Positions 46,000-55,046 of a stretch of 64,000 nt of DNA are shown piece after piece; positions within the stretch are counted from its first letter, which is position 1, and each line of letters begins with the position of its first letter. The notes below the pieces were generated by a model. It was given only the letters and a program-made list of their open reading frames with translations, ran no database searches and was not told the origin of the DNA. The DNA is from JAXGQE01 sp040766585. GTDB lineage: Bacteria; Bacillota; SLNR01. A program made the translations under genes and the position numbers. The stretch is taken from the NCBI GenBank assembly GCA_040766585.1, contig JAXGQE010000003.1, positions 186,001 through 250,000 of the forward strand. The letters are read 5' to 3'.

Positions 46000-46285
46000 T
46001 TTTCACTGCAGCTTGAGCAACTGATTCCAATGTAGATTGCCGATCTACCCGATGTTATCGAGCATCCTTGAAGAAGGACAAAAAAGAGCGGCGTGGAACT
46101 TAGAGATGAACAGTCATCGAAGCGCCTGATAAGTGTACAGAAAAGCAAGAGGTTAATACCATGGTCATTGAAATTTACATAATGGTCCAGGAACATTTTA
46201 TTCTGCAGCAGCTCCAGACAAGTTTAACCGATCCATGTTTTTAACTAGCAGTGAATTATTAAGTCAATCCGAGGAGGGATTCATT
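46000..46285. other. intergenic stretch, nothing recognised
   Basis: 286 bp between the opp terminator and the aldo/keto reductase start. No open frame, riboswitch or clear promoter could be supported. GAGGAGGGA before the next start is the only clear signal. Confidence 0.5.
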
Positions 46286-47038
46286 GTGGAATTGTCAGTT
46301 GAAACTCGGCTGGGTACTACACCCATTCAAGCATCTAGAGTGTGCTTTGGTACAGAGCATATTAATGTTTATACCCCCGATTATGGCGGAAATCTATTGG
46401 CGGATGCTGCGAAGCTATATAATGTATACTTCTGGGATACAGATATGGTTTACGGGAGCCACCCTCAGGTAGCTTCGGGTCTGAAAAAAGTGGACAGGGA
46501 AAAAGTAGTCGTCTGCAGTAAAACTTATGCATTAACAGAGAAAGACTGCCGGAAAGACATTGAAAGAATCTACCGGGAACTGGGTATTGAATATCTGGAT
46601 ATCTGTCTGCTTCATCGCGTAACCGTATCTGAAAAGCAATATCGGCCGGCACTGGATGTGCTCCTGGAGGAAAAAGAAAAAGGGCGCATACGATCTGTTG
46701 GTTTGTCTACCCACTACGTTCAGGTATTGGAAGAATGCGTTGCAGTCCCCGACATTGAGTTAGTCTGTGCTCCTCTGAACAAAGAAGGTTCAAGAATTGA
46801 TCAGGGCAACAAAGAGAATATGATCCATGCCTTGAAATCAGCTCATGATGCGGGGAAGGGTACTTATGTGATAAAGATTCTGGGTCGGGGGGATCTGGTG
46901 GGCGATGTGCGGGGAGCTCTCGAGTGGGTTTTGCAGTATGAATCATTTATTGATGTGTTTAACATCGGTATTTCAAATCTGGCCGAACTCAAACAAGACG
47001 TGGAAATTGTTAACCGGTTTCTGAAAGGGGAGAGATAA
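46286..47038 (+). CDS. aldo/keto reductase
   Basis: 250 residues from a GTG behind GAGGAGGGA. An upstream in-frame ATG at 46235 lacks an RBS. The AKR tetrad is visible: Asp and Tyr in FWDTDMVYG near residue 55, Lys in VVCSKTYA near residue 80 and His in DICLLHRV near residue 112. It would reduce an aldehyde or ketone with NAD(P)H; at 250 residues it is shorter than typical (about 280-320). It ends 3 bp before the next start, so both are probably one operon. Confidence 0.8.
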   Translation: MELSVETRLGTTPIQASRVCFGTEHINVYTPDYGGNLLADAAKLYNVYFWDTDMVYGSHPQVASGLKKVDREKVVVCSKTYALTEKDCRKDIERIYRELGIEYLDICLLHRVTVSEKQYRPALDVLLEEKEKGRIRSVGLSTHYVQVLEECVAVPDIELVCAPLNKEGSRIDQGNKENMIHALKSAHDAGKGTYVIKILGRGDLVGDVRGALEWVLQYESFIDVFNIGISNLAELKQDVEIVNRFLKGER

Positions 47039-47041
47039 AAG

Positions 47042-48427
47042 ATGGGGAAATTGCTGATCAAAGGCGGGATGATAGTCACATTTATCAATGAGGCATACGA
47101 GGCTACCCGCATTGATAACTCTGACATTCTTGTTTCAAATGGAGTGATAGAAAAAATCAGACCAGACATCGAGCCTGAGGCGGGAGATGAGGTTATACGT
47201 GTTCCTGGGCAGATCATTGTACCCGGATTCATTAATGCTCACAATCATACCTTGACAACTGCTGTCTGCCGCGGGATGACCGATGACTACAACCGCGAAA
47301 ACTATGGAGGATCCGCTCTCTACACCCGGGTATTTCCGTTAAAGAGAATTGCTCTTCAATATCTGGATTCTAAAGAATTGAAAGCCTTACTGAAGATGGC
47401 AATGATCGAAATGATTGATTCAGGAACAACTACGGTGGGTGAACAGTGTACCGGAAAAGAAGTGGAAATATTTATTGAACTTCTGGACGAGCTTGGATTG
47501 CGAGCCAGTGTATGTCCGATGTATACCAGCGGCGAACATTTGCCCGAAATGCAATCCGATGGGAGAATCGAAGTAGGTACGATACGGGAAGAGATGAAAG
47601 TTCTTCTTGAGAATGTCCGTCTATTTGAGCGATATAATGGAGCAAATCAGGGATTGCTGTCCATTTGGATGGGGCCTCATGCCCCGGATTCATGTTCTAC
47701 AGAATTACTGATAGAAACGGCCAAAGCAGCGTCTGATCTGGACACCCGGATCATGATTCATCTTGCCCAAACTAGAGTGGAAATTGAAAAAATTAAAAAT
47801 CGTTGTTCCCGCAGTTCTGTGGAGTATCTGGATGAAATTGGCTTTCTATCTCAGCGCGTTGTAGCTGCCCATGGAATTTTTACAGATGATATGGATAAGG
47901 ATATTGTAGCCAGGGAAAAAACCACAATCGTGCACTGCCCTCAAGTTTTTGCTAAAGGAGGAATGTTAGCTCCTTTTGAAGAGTACATACAAAAAGGTGT
48001 CAGTGTGGCTATTGGGACCGATAGTTATAGTATGGATATGATGGCCGAAATGAGGATGGCGGCAATCGTAGGCAAAATAAAGGCAGGAAATGCTCATTCA
48101 GTATCAGCCAATGATGTTTTCTTTGCGGCAACGGTAGGGGGAGCCAAAGCATTCAACCGGTCAGATATCGGGCGTATCGCAGAAGGTCAAACTGCTGATA
48201 TTGCGATTATCAATGCAAGTAAGCCGCACATTCAGCCGATTGCAGCGCCCGTCATCAATATGGTATACCATGCAAATGCCTCCGATGTTACCTATGTTCT
48301 AGTCAACGGCCATGTAATTAAAGGCCCGGATGGGGTACGTCATGTCGACTATGAACAGGTGGTTGCAGAGGGCTGCAAAGTTGCCGAGAAAATCTGGGCC
48401 ATTGCCCGAAGAGAAGGAATTCTCTAG
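47042..48427 (+). CDS. amidohydrolase (guanine/SAH deaminase-like, ATZ/TRZ type)
   Basis: 461 residues. Metal-binding GFINAHNHTLTT near residue 63, IHLAQTRVE, VVAAHGIFTDD and VAIGTDSYSMD late in the barrel. This is the pattern of the cytosine-deaminase-like / ATZ-TRZ / SsnA amidohydrolases, which deaminate purines, adenosine derivatives or triazines. The following purine-type phosphoribosyltransferase gene hints at purine salvage (inference). Start ATG 47042 after GGGGAGAG. Confidence 0.83.
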   Translation: MGKLLIKGGMIVTFINEAYEATRIDNSDILVSNGVIEKIRPDIEPEAGDEVIRVPGQIIVPGFINAHNHTLTTAVCRGMTDDYNRENYGGSALYTRVFPLKRIALQYLDSKELKALLKMAMIEMIDSGTTTVGEQCTGKEVEIFIELLDELGLRASVCPMYTSGEHLPEMQSDGRIEVGTIREEMKVLLENVRLFERYNGANQGLLSIWMGPHAPDSCSTELLIETAKAASDLDTRIMIHLAQTRVEIEKIKNRCSRSSVEYLDEIGFLSQRVVAAHGIFTDDMDKDIVAREKTTIVHCPQVFAKGGMLAPFEEYIQKGVSVAIGTDSYSMDMMAEMRMAAIVGKIKAGNAHSVSANDVFFAATVGGAKAFNRSDIGRIAEGQTADIAIINASKPHIQPIAAPVINMVYHANASDVTYVLVNGHVIKGPDGVRHVDYEQVVAEGCKVAEKIWAIARREGIL

Positions 48428-48542
48428 TTCCAAGTCACAGGAGGACACCCTATTCCGGCAGGTATTCAAGGATTCAATACAGAATAGTATTCTCAAATTG
48501 AGATACGAAGCGTTAGCATCATAAAAACAAGGAGGTAATTCT

Positions 48543-49085
48543 GTGAGAAAAACCTATCGTTTGGAACTCTGCGGACTGATCAGAGATTTGCCGATCATTG
48601 CTGTGGCACCGGGTGTCAGCATTGCCAGTTTTGTCATCTTGGGAGATACCGAATTGGTCACAAAAGTGGCTCCTGAGATTGTGGCCAAACTGCCTGAGAT
48701 CGACGTCATCATATCTGCAGAAGCGAAAGGAATCCCTTTGGTTCATGAAGTATCCAGACTGCTGGGCATGAACTATATTGTTGCTCGTAAGAGTGTGAAA
48801 GCGTACATGGATGGAGCCGTCATTGAAGAAGTTGTATCCGATGACTCGTATAAAACGGATGATGTTTTGTGTTTAAACGGAAGTGATGCAGAAAAAATTC
48901 GGGGAAAGAGAGTAGCAGTTATTGATGACATCATTCGTACTGGAGCTTCTATGGAGGCGATCGAGCGTCTGGTGAAGCAAATAGGCGGGCATGTTGTTGC
49001 CAAGGCAGCCATTTTGGTACAGGACGATACCATAAAAGATGATGGATACATCTATTTGGGAGAACTACCGGTCTTCAAAGAGTAA
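48543..49085 (+). CDS. adenine-type phosphoribosyltransferase
   Basis: 180 residues from a GTG behind GGAGGT. It has the type I PRTase fold. The PRPP-binding motif is VAVIDDIIRTGAS near residue 122. The earlier SAEAKGIPLVHEVSRLLGM resembles adenine phosphoribosyltransferase. It would join a purine base to PRPP. It lies between a deaminase-like amidohydrolase and the 2-oxoacid oxidoreductase operon and may belong to either unit. Base specificity is unproven. Confidence 0.75.
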   Translation: MRKTYRLELCGLIRDLPIIAVAPGVSIASFVILGDTELVTKVAPEIVAKLPEIDVIISAEAKGIPLVHEVSRLLGMNYIVARKSVKAYMDGAVIEEVVSDDSYKTDDVLCLNGSDAEKIRGKRVAVIDDIIRTGASMEAIERLVKQIGGHVVAKAAILVQDDTIKDDGYIYLGELPVFKE

Positions 49086-49165
49086 GCTTTCAGTGTGAAA
49101 CGGCGGTCCTGCTTTTTGGGGTCACGCCTTTCCTTTGTTTCATTTTTAATAAGGAGGTATGGCTT

Positions 49166-49375
49166 TTGGCTGATCAGAAGAAAATACCGATGATAACAAT
49201 TGATCCTGTACGCTGCAAACAGTGTGGAATCTGTGTTGCATTTTGCCCAAAGAATGTGTATGACCGGGACCGCGTGGGAAGTCCTCTGGTAAGCAGAATA
49301 CAGGATTGTATTTGGTGCAATATGTGTGTCTTGCGTTGTCCGGATTTTGCCATTGAGATCAGGGAGGTGGAGTAA
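49166..49375 (+). CDS. korD: 2-oxoacid:ferredoxin oxidoreductase, ferredoxin (delta) subunit
   Basis: 69 residues from a TTG start with AAGGAGGT 7 bases upstream. Two 4Fe-4S motifs: CKQCGICVAFCPKNV and CIWCNMCVLRCPDF. It is the small electron-transfer subunit of a four-subunit 2-oxoacid oxidoreductase. Its stop overlaps the alpha-subunit ATG by one base (TAATG), so the two are coupled. The gene symbol reflects family type; 2-oxoglutarate versus branched-chain 2-oxoacid specificity is not resolved. Confidence 0.88.
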   Translation: MADQKKIPMITIDPVRCKQCGICVAFCPKNVYDRDRVGSPLVSRIQDCIWCNMCVLRCPDFAIEIREVE

Positions 49376-50520
49376 TGGGTAAAGAGCGGATAGCATTCAT
49401 TCAGGGAAATGAAGCCATGGCGCATGGGGCATTTGCTGCCGGGGCGAAGTTTTATGCAGGGTATCCGATTACCCCATCATCCGAGGTAGCAGAAATGGCC
49501 GCCCGGCATTTGCCGGAACTGGGTGGTGTCTTTATCCAGATGGAAGATGAGATTGGCAGTATTGGAGCGATGTTGGGAGCATCCATGGCTGGTTTGAAAT
49601 CATTTACAGCTACCAGCGGCCCTGGCTTCTCCTTGATGCAAGAAAACCTGGGAGTAGGAATCATGGCAGAAGTTCCATGCGTGATCATCAATGTACAGCG
49701 GTCCGGCCCCAGCACGGGTCTTGCGACTAAACCGGCTCAAGGAGATGTGATGCAGGCTCGTTGGGGCACCCATGGGGAGCATGCAATAATTGCTTTGAGT
49801 CCAGTATCCGTACAAGAGTGCTTTGATCTGACTGTTCAAGCTTTCAACTTTTCTGAAAAGTATCGAACACCTGTGGTTGTTCTGGCAGATGAAATCGTGG
49901 GACATCTTAGGGAAAAGGTGGTTCTAAGAGATCCAGAAGAATTGGAAATATGGGAACGCAAGCGTCCCACCGGGGATCCTGCCCAATACTTGCCTTATCA
50001 GCCGGACGAAGATGGGATTCCGCCGATGGGTGATATCGGCAGTGAATACATCCAGCATTCCAATGGATCCATGCATGATGCAACCGGTTTTCCGAATTCT
50101 TCACCCGATAATGCCGATCGGATAATCCGCCGATTGTACGACAAAATCGAAGGGAAAAAAGACGAGATTGTCATAACAAAAGACTGGGATACAGAAGATG
50201 CAGATATTTTACTGATTGCGTACGGCTGTTCTGCCCGATCTGCCAGAGAGGCAGTAGAACAATCACGGCAAGGCAATCGGAAGGTAGGACTGCTCCAACT
50301 TACAACCATCTGGCCGTTTCCAGCTCAGGAAGTACAAAAATGTATCAGTCGGGTCAAGGCAGTCATCGTTCCAGAGCTAAATTTGGGGCAGCTGATTGGA
50401 GAAATTCAGAAGCTATCATGCAATAGTGTGCCGGTGGTAGGTGTAAACAAAGTAAATGGCGAGATGATTACGCCTCGTGAAATTTTGGATAAAATTGAGG
50501 AGGTGTCCATATGTCTGTAA
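49375..50520 (+). CDS. korA: 2-oxoacid:ferredoxin oxidoreductase, alpha subunit
   Basis: 381 residues. The N-terminal GNEAMAHGAFAAGAKFYAGYPITPSSEV is the characteristic pyrimidine-binding region of KorA/VorB subunits. ATSGPGFSLMQENLG follows near residue 85. The C-terminal part carries the transketolase-like domain (LLQLTTIWPFPA). Oxidises a 2-oxoacid to acyl-CoA and CO2 and reduces ferredoxin together with the other three subunits. It overlaps the beta-subunit gene by 10 bp. Confidence 0.92.
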   Translation: MGKERIAFIQGNEAMAHGAFAAGAKFYAGYPITPSSEVAEMAARHLPELGGVFIQMEDEIGSIGAMLGASMAGLKSFTATSGPGFSLMQENLGVGIMAEVPCVIINVQRSGPSTGLATKPAQGDVMQARWGTHGEHAIIALSPVSVQECFDLTVQAFNFSEKYRTPVVVLADEIVGHLREKVVLRDPEELEIWERKRPTGDPAQYLPYQPDEDGIPPMGDIGSEYIQHSNGSMHDATGFPNSSPDNADRIIRRLYDKIEGKKDEIVITKDWDTEDADILLIAYGCSARSAREAVEQSRQGNRKVGLLQLTTIWPFPAQEVQKCISRVKAVIVPELNLGQLIGEIQKLSCNSVPVVGVNKVNGEMITPREILDKIEEVSICL

Positions 50521-51320
50521 TCGAAAAATCCCATGAGTATTTGAGAATGGACAAACTCCCGCTGTTTTGGTGCCCAGGATGTTCGGATGGTATTGTTCTG
50601 GGTGCCATTGCCAGATCGTTAGCGACTTTGGAACTGAAAAAAGATAAAGTTGTCATCGTTACCGGGATTGGCTGCTGGGGGAAGGCCGACGATTATGTGG
50701 CCACTCATACTGTTCATGTAACCCACGGGAGAGCTCTGGCTTTTGCCACAGGCATTAAATCTGCCAGACCCGACCTGCATGTATTGGTTTTGATGGGCGA
50801 TGGGGATTGCTCAACCATCGGCGGTAATCACTTTATTCATGCGGCAAGGCGAAATCTTGATTTAACAGCGATTGTGGTTAACAACTACAATTACGGCATG
50901 ACAGGTGGGCAGTATTCCGCTACTACGCCGGAAGGCAGCATGACCAGCACTTCGATATTGGGAACTGTTGAACCTGCATTTGATCTGTGCGAGCTGGCCA
51001 CAGCAGCAGGTGCATCGTTTGTGGGCCGATCAACGCCCTATCATGTGATTCAGCTTCAGGATATGATAACAAAAGGGATTGGCAAGAAGGGTTTTTCGTT
51101 CATTGATGTAATGAGCACCTGTCCTACCCATTACGGAAGAAGAAACAAAATAGGCGATGCCGTGGATATGATGGCGTGGCTTCGAGATCACAGTGCAACC
51201 CAGGAAGAATTCGACCGGATGAAAGAAGAAGATCGACAAATGAAGTTTCCGATTGGGATTTTTACGGATCGTGATCAGGAAGATCATTCTACAAAATACA
51301 GAAGACTCATCATGAAATAG
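50511..51320 (+). CDS. korB: 2-oxoacid:ferredoxin oxidoreductase, beta subunit (TPP-binding)
   Basis: 269 residues. WCPGCSDGIVLGAI and GIGCWGKADDYV provide cysteines for an Fe-S centre. The thiamine diphosphate motif GDGDCSTIGGNHFIHAARRN is near residue 100, followed by NYNYGMTGGQYS. It holds the cofactor of the complex. The ATG at 50511 follows GGAGGT within the end of the alpha gene. The gamma subunit gene follows after 38 bp. Confidence 0.93.
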   Translation: MSVIEKSHEYLRMDKLPLFWCPGCSDGIVLGAIARSLATLELKKDKVVIVTGIGCWGKADDYVATHTVHVTHGRALAFATGIKSARPDLHVLVLMGDGDCSTIGGNHFIHAARRNLDLTAIVVNNYNYGMTGGQYSATTPEGSMTSTSILGTVEPAFDLCELATAAGASFVGRSTPYHVIQLQDMITKGIGKKGFSFIDVMSTCPTHYGRRNKIGDAVDMMAWLRDHSATQEEFDRMKEEDRQMKFPIGIFTDRDQEDHSTKYRRLIMK

Positions 51321-51358
51321 TCCAATCTGTAAACTAGATGGATGAGGGGGGAGCTGCA

Positions 51359-51889
51359 ATGAACAAAAAGAAATGGCAGGTTGTCTTCAGCGGCGCCGGC
51401 GGCCAAGGACTGATTCTGGCAGGTACGGTGCTTGGTGAAGCAGCAGCCATAAATGAGAATCTGCATGCCGTTCAGACACAATCATATGGGGTAGAATCGC
51501 GAGGAGGTTATTCAAAAGCAGAAGTAGTAATCAGCGGTGATGAGATTGCATATCCAAATGCTGTTGACCCCGATGTAATACTGGCTTTGACAGAAGAGGC
51601 CGCCTCACGAGCTGATAAATTGGTCAAGGACCATACGATACTCCTGTACGATTCAGATCTGGTGAAATCAAAAACCCCGGGGGAAAATGTTTTTGGATAC
51701 CCGTTTACCGAAATTGCCCGAGAATTGGGAAACCCGGGTGTGGTTAACATGGTAGCATTGGGGGCCATAATCGGACTGACCCATATGATACAACCTGAAT
51801 CGATCCGCAGTGTGCTTCAGGAAAAATATCCAAAATTTCTCATTAACGTGGATGCTTTTGATAAAGGGCTGGAATTAACAGAAAAATGA
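51359..51889 (+). CDS. korC: 2-oxoacid:ferredoxin oxidoreductase, gamma subunit
   Basis: 176 residues. FSGAGGQGLILAGTVLGEAA at the N-terminus is the family signature, followed by QSYGVESRGGYSKAEVVIS. It completes the four-subunit complex. The ATG at 51359 has GAGGGGGGAG upstream; an in-frame ATG at 51338 precedes that site and is rejected. An aminotransferase gene follows closely, so transamination and oxidation of the same 2-oxoacid may be linked. Confidence 0.92.
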   Translation: MNKKKWQVVFSGAGGQGLILAGTVLGEAAAINENLHAVQTQSYGVESRGGYSKAEVVISGDEIAYPNAVDPDVILALTEEAASRADKLVKDHTILLYDSDLVKSKTPGENVFGYPFTEIARELGNPGVVNMVALGAIIGLTHMIQPESIRSVLQEKYPKFLINVDAFDKGLELTEK

Positions 51890-51917
51890 TTTGACTATAG
51901 AAAGAGGGATGAAATTT

Positions 51918-53117
51918 ATGGACTGGGAGACAATATTTTCTGATCTGGGGAATCATTTGCAACCATCGGCACTGACTGAATTGATGGGGTTTATCTCAAA
52001 AGATGCTATTCCACTTGGCGGCGGCCTGCCGCATCCTGCATCTTTTCCAGTGGAACAGGTCATCGAAGTCATGAATGATGTATTGGTCAATGAGCCGGTA
52101 AATGCCCTTCAGTATGGTGCTGTCCGGGGATACGACAAGCTAATTGGATTTCTGCAGAAACGGTCCGAACAAACAAGGATTGCCTGTTCTCAAGAGAACT
52201 TTTTGATTACGACAGGATCCCAGCAGGCTTTGGACCTTCTGGCAAGGGTATTTATTGATCCCGGTGATGAGATCATCGTTGAATCACCCACATACCTAGG
52301 AGCTTTGGGCCCATTTTCCAATCAGAAAGCGGTTTATACCGAAGTATCCATGGATGATAATGGGATTATTCCTGATGAATTGGAGCGGATTCTGATTCAG
52401 AAGCAAAACCAGGGCAAAAGGATTAAGTTTATCTATCTGATTCCAACCTTTCAGAATCCAACTGGCGTAACCTTGGATGGGGAACGGAGGAAAAAAGTAA
52501 TATCTCTGGCCAAAAAATTTGATGTATTGGTTATAGAGGACGATCCGTACGGTGAATTGCGATATACAGGGGACCCTGTGCCCACTTTGAAATCGTACGA
52601 CGAGGATGGGCACGTAATCTATCTATCCACATTTTCCAAGATTTTTTCACCTGGAGCCAGAATGGGATGGGTGATAGCTCACGAGAAAGTAATTGAAAAA
52701 ATGACCTTTTTAAAAGAGACGGTCGATCTGCATACCAGTACATTGGTTCAAGCTCTGGTCTATGAGTATTGCCGGAGAGGATATCTGGATAAGCACATCC
52801 AGAAAATCCTGCCCATTTATCAAACGAGACGTCAAGCGATGATCGATGCAGCAGAAGAGTTCTTTCCGGACGATGTAACTTTTACTCGGCCGGAGGGGGG
52901 ATTCTTCCTTTGGGTTACTTTACCCGAATACATGGATGCCAAGACCATGCTCCCCAAGGCTGCAGAAAACATGGTAGCTTACGTGCCGGGTTATGCTTTT
53001 TATCCCGATGGGCGCGGCAAGAATACTTTGAGGTTGTCGTTTTCTGCAACCGATGAAGACCGGATCCGGGATGGAATTCGAAGACTGGCTCAGGTGATCG
53101 AAGACCATAGAAAATAA
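51918..53117 (+). CDS. PLP-dependent aminotransferase (2-aminoadipate / aromatic type)
   Basis: 399 residues of aminotransferase class I. PLP-site features: ITTGSQQALDLLARVF near residue 100, NPTG in TFQNPTGVTLDG, the catalytic Lys in STFSKIFSPGARMGW near residue 245 and a late Arg in TLRLSFSA. It moves an amino group from an amino acid to 2-oxoglutarate, yielding the 2-oxoacid that the upstream complex could oxidise. ATG 51918 fits AGAGGG. The third ISNCY copy begins 28 bp after its stop. Confidence 0.88.
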   Translation: MDWETIFSDLGNHLQPSALTELMGFISKDAIPLGGGLPHPASFPVEQVIEVMNDVLVNEPVNALQYGAVRGYDKLIGFLQKRSEQTRIACSQENFLITTGSQQALDLLARVFIDPGDEIIVESPTYLGALGPFSNQKAVYTEVSMDDNGIIPDELERILIQKQNQGKRIKFIYLIPTFQNPTGVTLDGERRKKVISLAKKFDVLVIEDDPYGELRYTGDPVPTLKSYDEDGHVIYLSTFSKIFSPGARMGWVIAHEKVIEKMTFLKETVDLHTSTLVQALVYEYCRRGYLDKHIQKILPIYQTRRQAMIDAAEEFFPDDVTFTRPEGGFFLWVTLPEYMDAKTMLPKAAENMVAYVPGYAFYPDGRGKNTLRLSFSATDEDRIRDGIRRLAQVIEDHRK

Positions 53118-53127
53118 ACAGGGTACC

Positions 53128-53145
53128 GGATGAATTGGGCAGTAC
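53128..53145 (+). repeat. 18-bp target-site duplication, left copy (ISNCY copy C)
   Basis: GGATGAATTGGGCAGTAC directly left of copy C is repeated exactly at 54737-54754. Confidence 0.93.
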
Positions 53146-54736
53146 TGTCAATAACTTGAGAAAATGTCACCTAAAATTGGTTTAATTAACTTAAGAAAAT
53201 GTCACCCCCGGATACAGGGAATATGGGGCTCTGCCCCACACCCCGCCCTGCCGGGAAGCGAGGGCCTGTACGACAGACCCCCGCAAAAAGGGTTTGAATG
53301 GACGAGGGAATCAAGGGTCAAGATGAACTCGTGGGACTCGCCCTTGATTCCCGCATAATCAGGCATATTCTTTGAGGAAGATGTCTTCAAGGATTGGATG
53401 ATATCCCGGTTGCTTTCATCAAAAGTGATCCTTGGCCAGGCGATGTGGCCGTATTTGAAGTAATGTTCATCGGGAAGAGAAGTATAGATTTGACGAGCAG
53501 GAGCCTTAGGTTTGGGATTTTTTTCGGCTTGATAAAGGGGATCACCTGGTAAAAATGCTGATGATGCTGCACCTTAATACCAAAGGCCGGACTGATAAGG
53601 ACACGGACCGGAGTTTTGGGAGCCAGGGCAGTACGAAGGATCTGGAAATGGCGATGAGAAAAAGAGAAGACATGGCCTGCGTCAATGATGCGCTGGTGTT
53701 TGACACAAAGGGTGTGATCCACCAATGTGGAGTCGGGAACATCCCTAAAAGCGGAATCCGGTTCAAGAGGAGCCACTGCAAAACGCTCGTTGAAACGTTT
53801 GATGTAGGCAGGGGAGGAAGGCATTGGCGTCACCGATATTTGTGATACCGGCGATTTTAAACTCGACTGGGAGACGGCTTTTGGAGAGTGTCCCAGAGTT
53901 TTTCCACTCGTCCTTTGGCCTGGGGTGAACGTGCTTTATGCATGGTGATACCCAGTTCATCCATCGCCCGGCTGAATTGGGTGTGGGGGATCTGCTGGCC
54001 GTCAAGCTGATCCTGGATGGAGAGGGAGGCGGTTTGGGTGAGACAAATATGGAGTGGCGGTCCGTGTAGAGGCTGACAGGAATACCGCAGTTGAGAAGCA
54101 TTTGTCGGGCAACAGCAAAGTACCCCATCAGGCATTCATGGGGGTTAGAAAGGCTCCCACAATCTCACCGGTGGCATCGTCAACGGCGCCGTGGAGAGTA
54201 AACTTCTCAGGGTGGAAAACCATTCAAAGGGAGTGGCATCCATCTGAATCAGAGTACCCCTGCGGGCCTTGCGCTTGCGGCGGTGGTGGATTTGCGTTTG
54301 CGCCTCTTTTTGGGACTTGCTAGTCCGGCTTCCGTGAGGATTTTGTACAAGGGAGTATAGCTGATGTGAATCTGTTCATGCTCTGCCAGGAGTTCCTGAA
54401 AGTGAGTAAAGTTCGCGTTGATGAAAGGCTCCTGTCCTTTGAGACGAATGATGGCAGCCTTGAGCTGGTCGGTCACTGCGTGAGAAGGTTTACGCCCGGT
54501 ATTGCTGTGAATGAGGGATTCGGTCCCTGTTGTTGCACTCCTTTTTCAGTCTTTTGATTTGGCGCTCACTTAAATCTAGATCTTCCGCAGCTTCCTGGAT
54601 CGTCACCTTACCTTCGATGACAGTGATAGTACTTTAAATCTATTCAGTTGTTTTTGGGTCATGAGAAATCGCACCTCGTCCATAGTGACATTTTATCAAG
54701 TTAATTACGAGGTGACCTTATCACAAGTTAAACACA
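53146..54736 (-). mobile_element. ISNCY/IS1202-type element copy C
   Basis: 1591 bp, uninterrupted, from TGTCAATAACTTG to AAGTTAAACACA with duplicated AACTTGxGAxAATGTCAC motifs at each end. The 18-bp target duplication suits the subgroup of this family with 15-18 bp duplications. It lies between an aminotransferase gene and the thrS promoter, transposase oriented away from thrS. Confidence 0.9.
53359..54699 (-). pseudogene. ISNCY-family transposase, frameshifted (copy C)
   Basis: Starts at a TTG at 54699 and ends at 53359. Segments match copies A and B: HTH, TGRKPSHAV, HGAVDDATGEIVGAF, RHSIFV, KARSPQAKGRVEK, and the C-terminal HYFKYGHIAWPRITFDES. The frame changes several times (for example near 54520-54620 and 53880), at positions partly different from the other copies. 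As sequenced it cannot make a full transposase of about 446 residues. Confidence 0.85.
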
Positions 54737-54754
54737 GGATGAATTGGGCAGTAC
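54737..54754 (+). repeat. 18-bp target-site duplication, right copy
   Basis: Exact repeat of 53128-53145. It ends on the base before the -35 of the thrS promoter. Confidence 0.93.
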
Positions 54755-54783
54755 TTGACAGCATTTCGCTGAAGAAGTATAAT
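54755..54783 (+). promoter_or_regulatory. consensus sigma-A promoter of thrS
   Basis: Perfect -35 TTGACA (54755-54760), 17-base spacer and perfect -10 TATAAT (54778-54783). The IS insertion ends 18 bp upstream of it, so only sequence above -35 was displaced. Confidence 0.92.
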
Positions 54784-54789
54784 GATTCC

Positions 54790-55035
54790 AAATTCATATG
54801 GAAAATGCAATGATCAGGTCGAGTATATCTGGAAAGCTTTCAGAGAGTCGGTTAAACCGCTGAGAAGCCGATAAGCAGAACAGATTGAAAACCCCCTGCC
54901 AGCAGTGACCCGAAGTTCAGTAGGAGTCACCGGTCACACCGTTATCGTGTTAAGCGGCCTTTTTAAGGCAAATTAGGTGGAACCGCGGAATGGCTTTTCG
55001 TCCTTGTGATAGAAAAGCCATTTTATTTTGTAAGG
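54790..55035 (+). promoter_or_regulatory. T-box riboswitch upstream of thrS
   Basis: Contains AGAGAGTCGG and GCTGAGAAGC of Stem I, a candidate Thr specifier ACC (54891-54893), the conserved T-box AGGTGGAACCGCG (54975-54987) and a terminator hairpin (54989-55029, AATGGCTTTT paired with AAAAGCCATT) with a T-rich tail. Uncharged tRNA-Thr would promote read-through into thrS. The specifier assignment is tentative. Confidence 0.9.
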
Positions 55036-55046
55036 GAGGAATATTT

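Noticed and set aside
54990..55046. Longer N-terminus for threonyl-tRNA synthetase
   Set aside because: The extra codons lie in the T-box terminator hairpin, and ATG 55047 has a proper ribosome site and the normal protein start.
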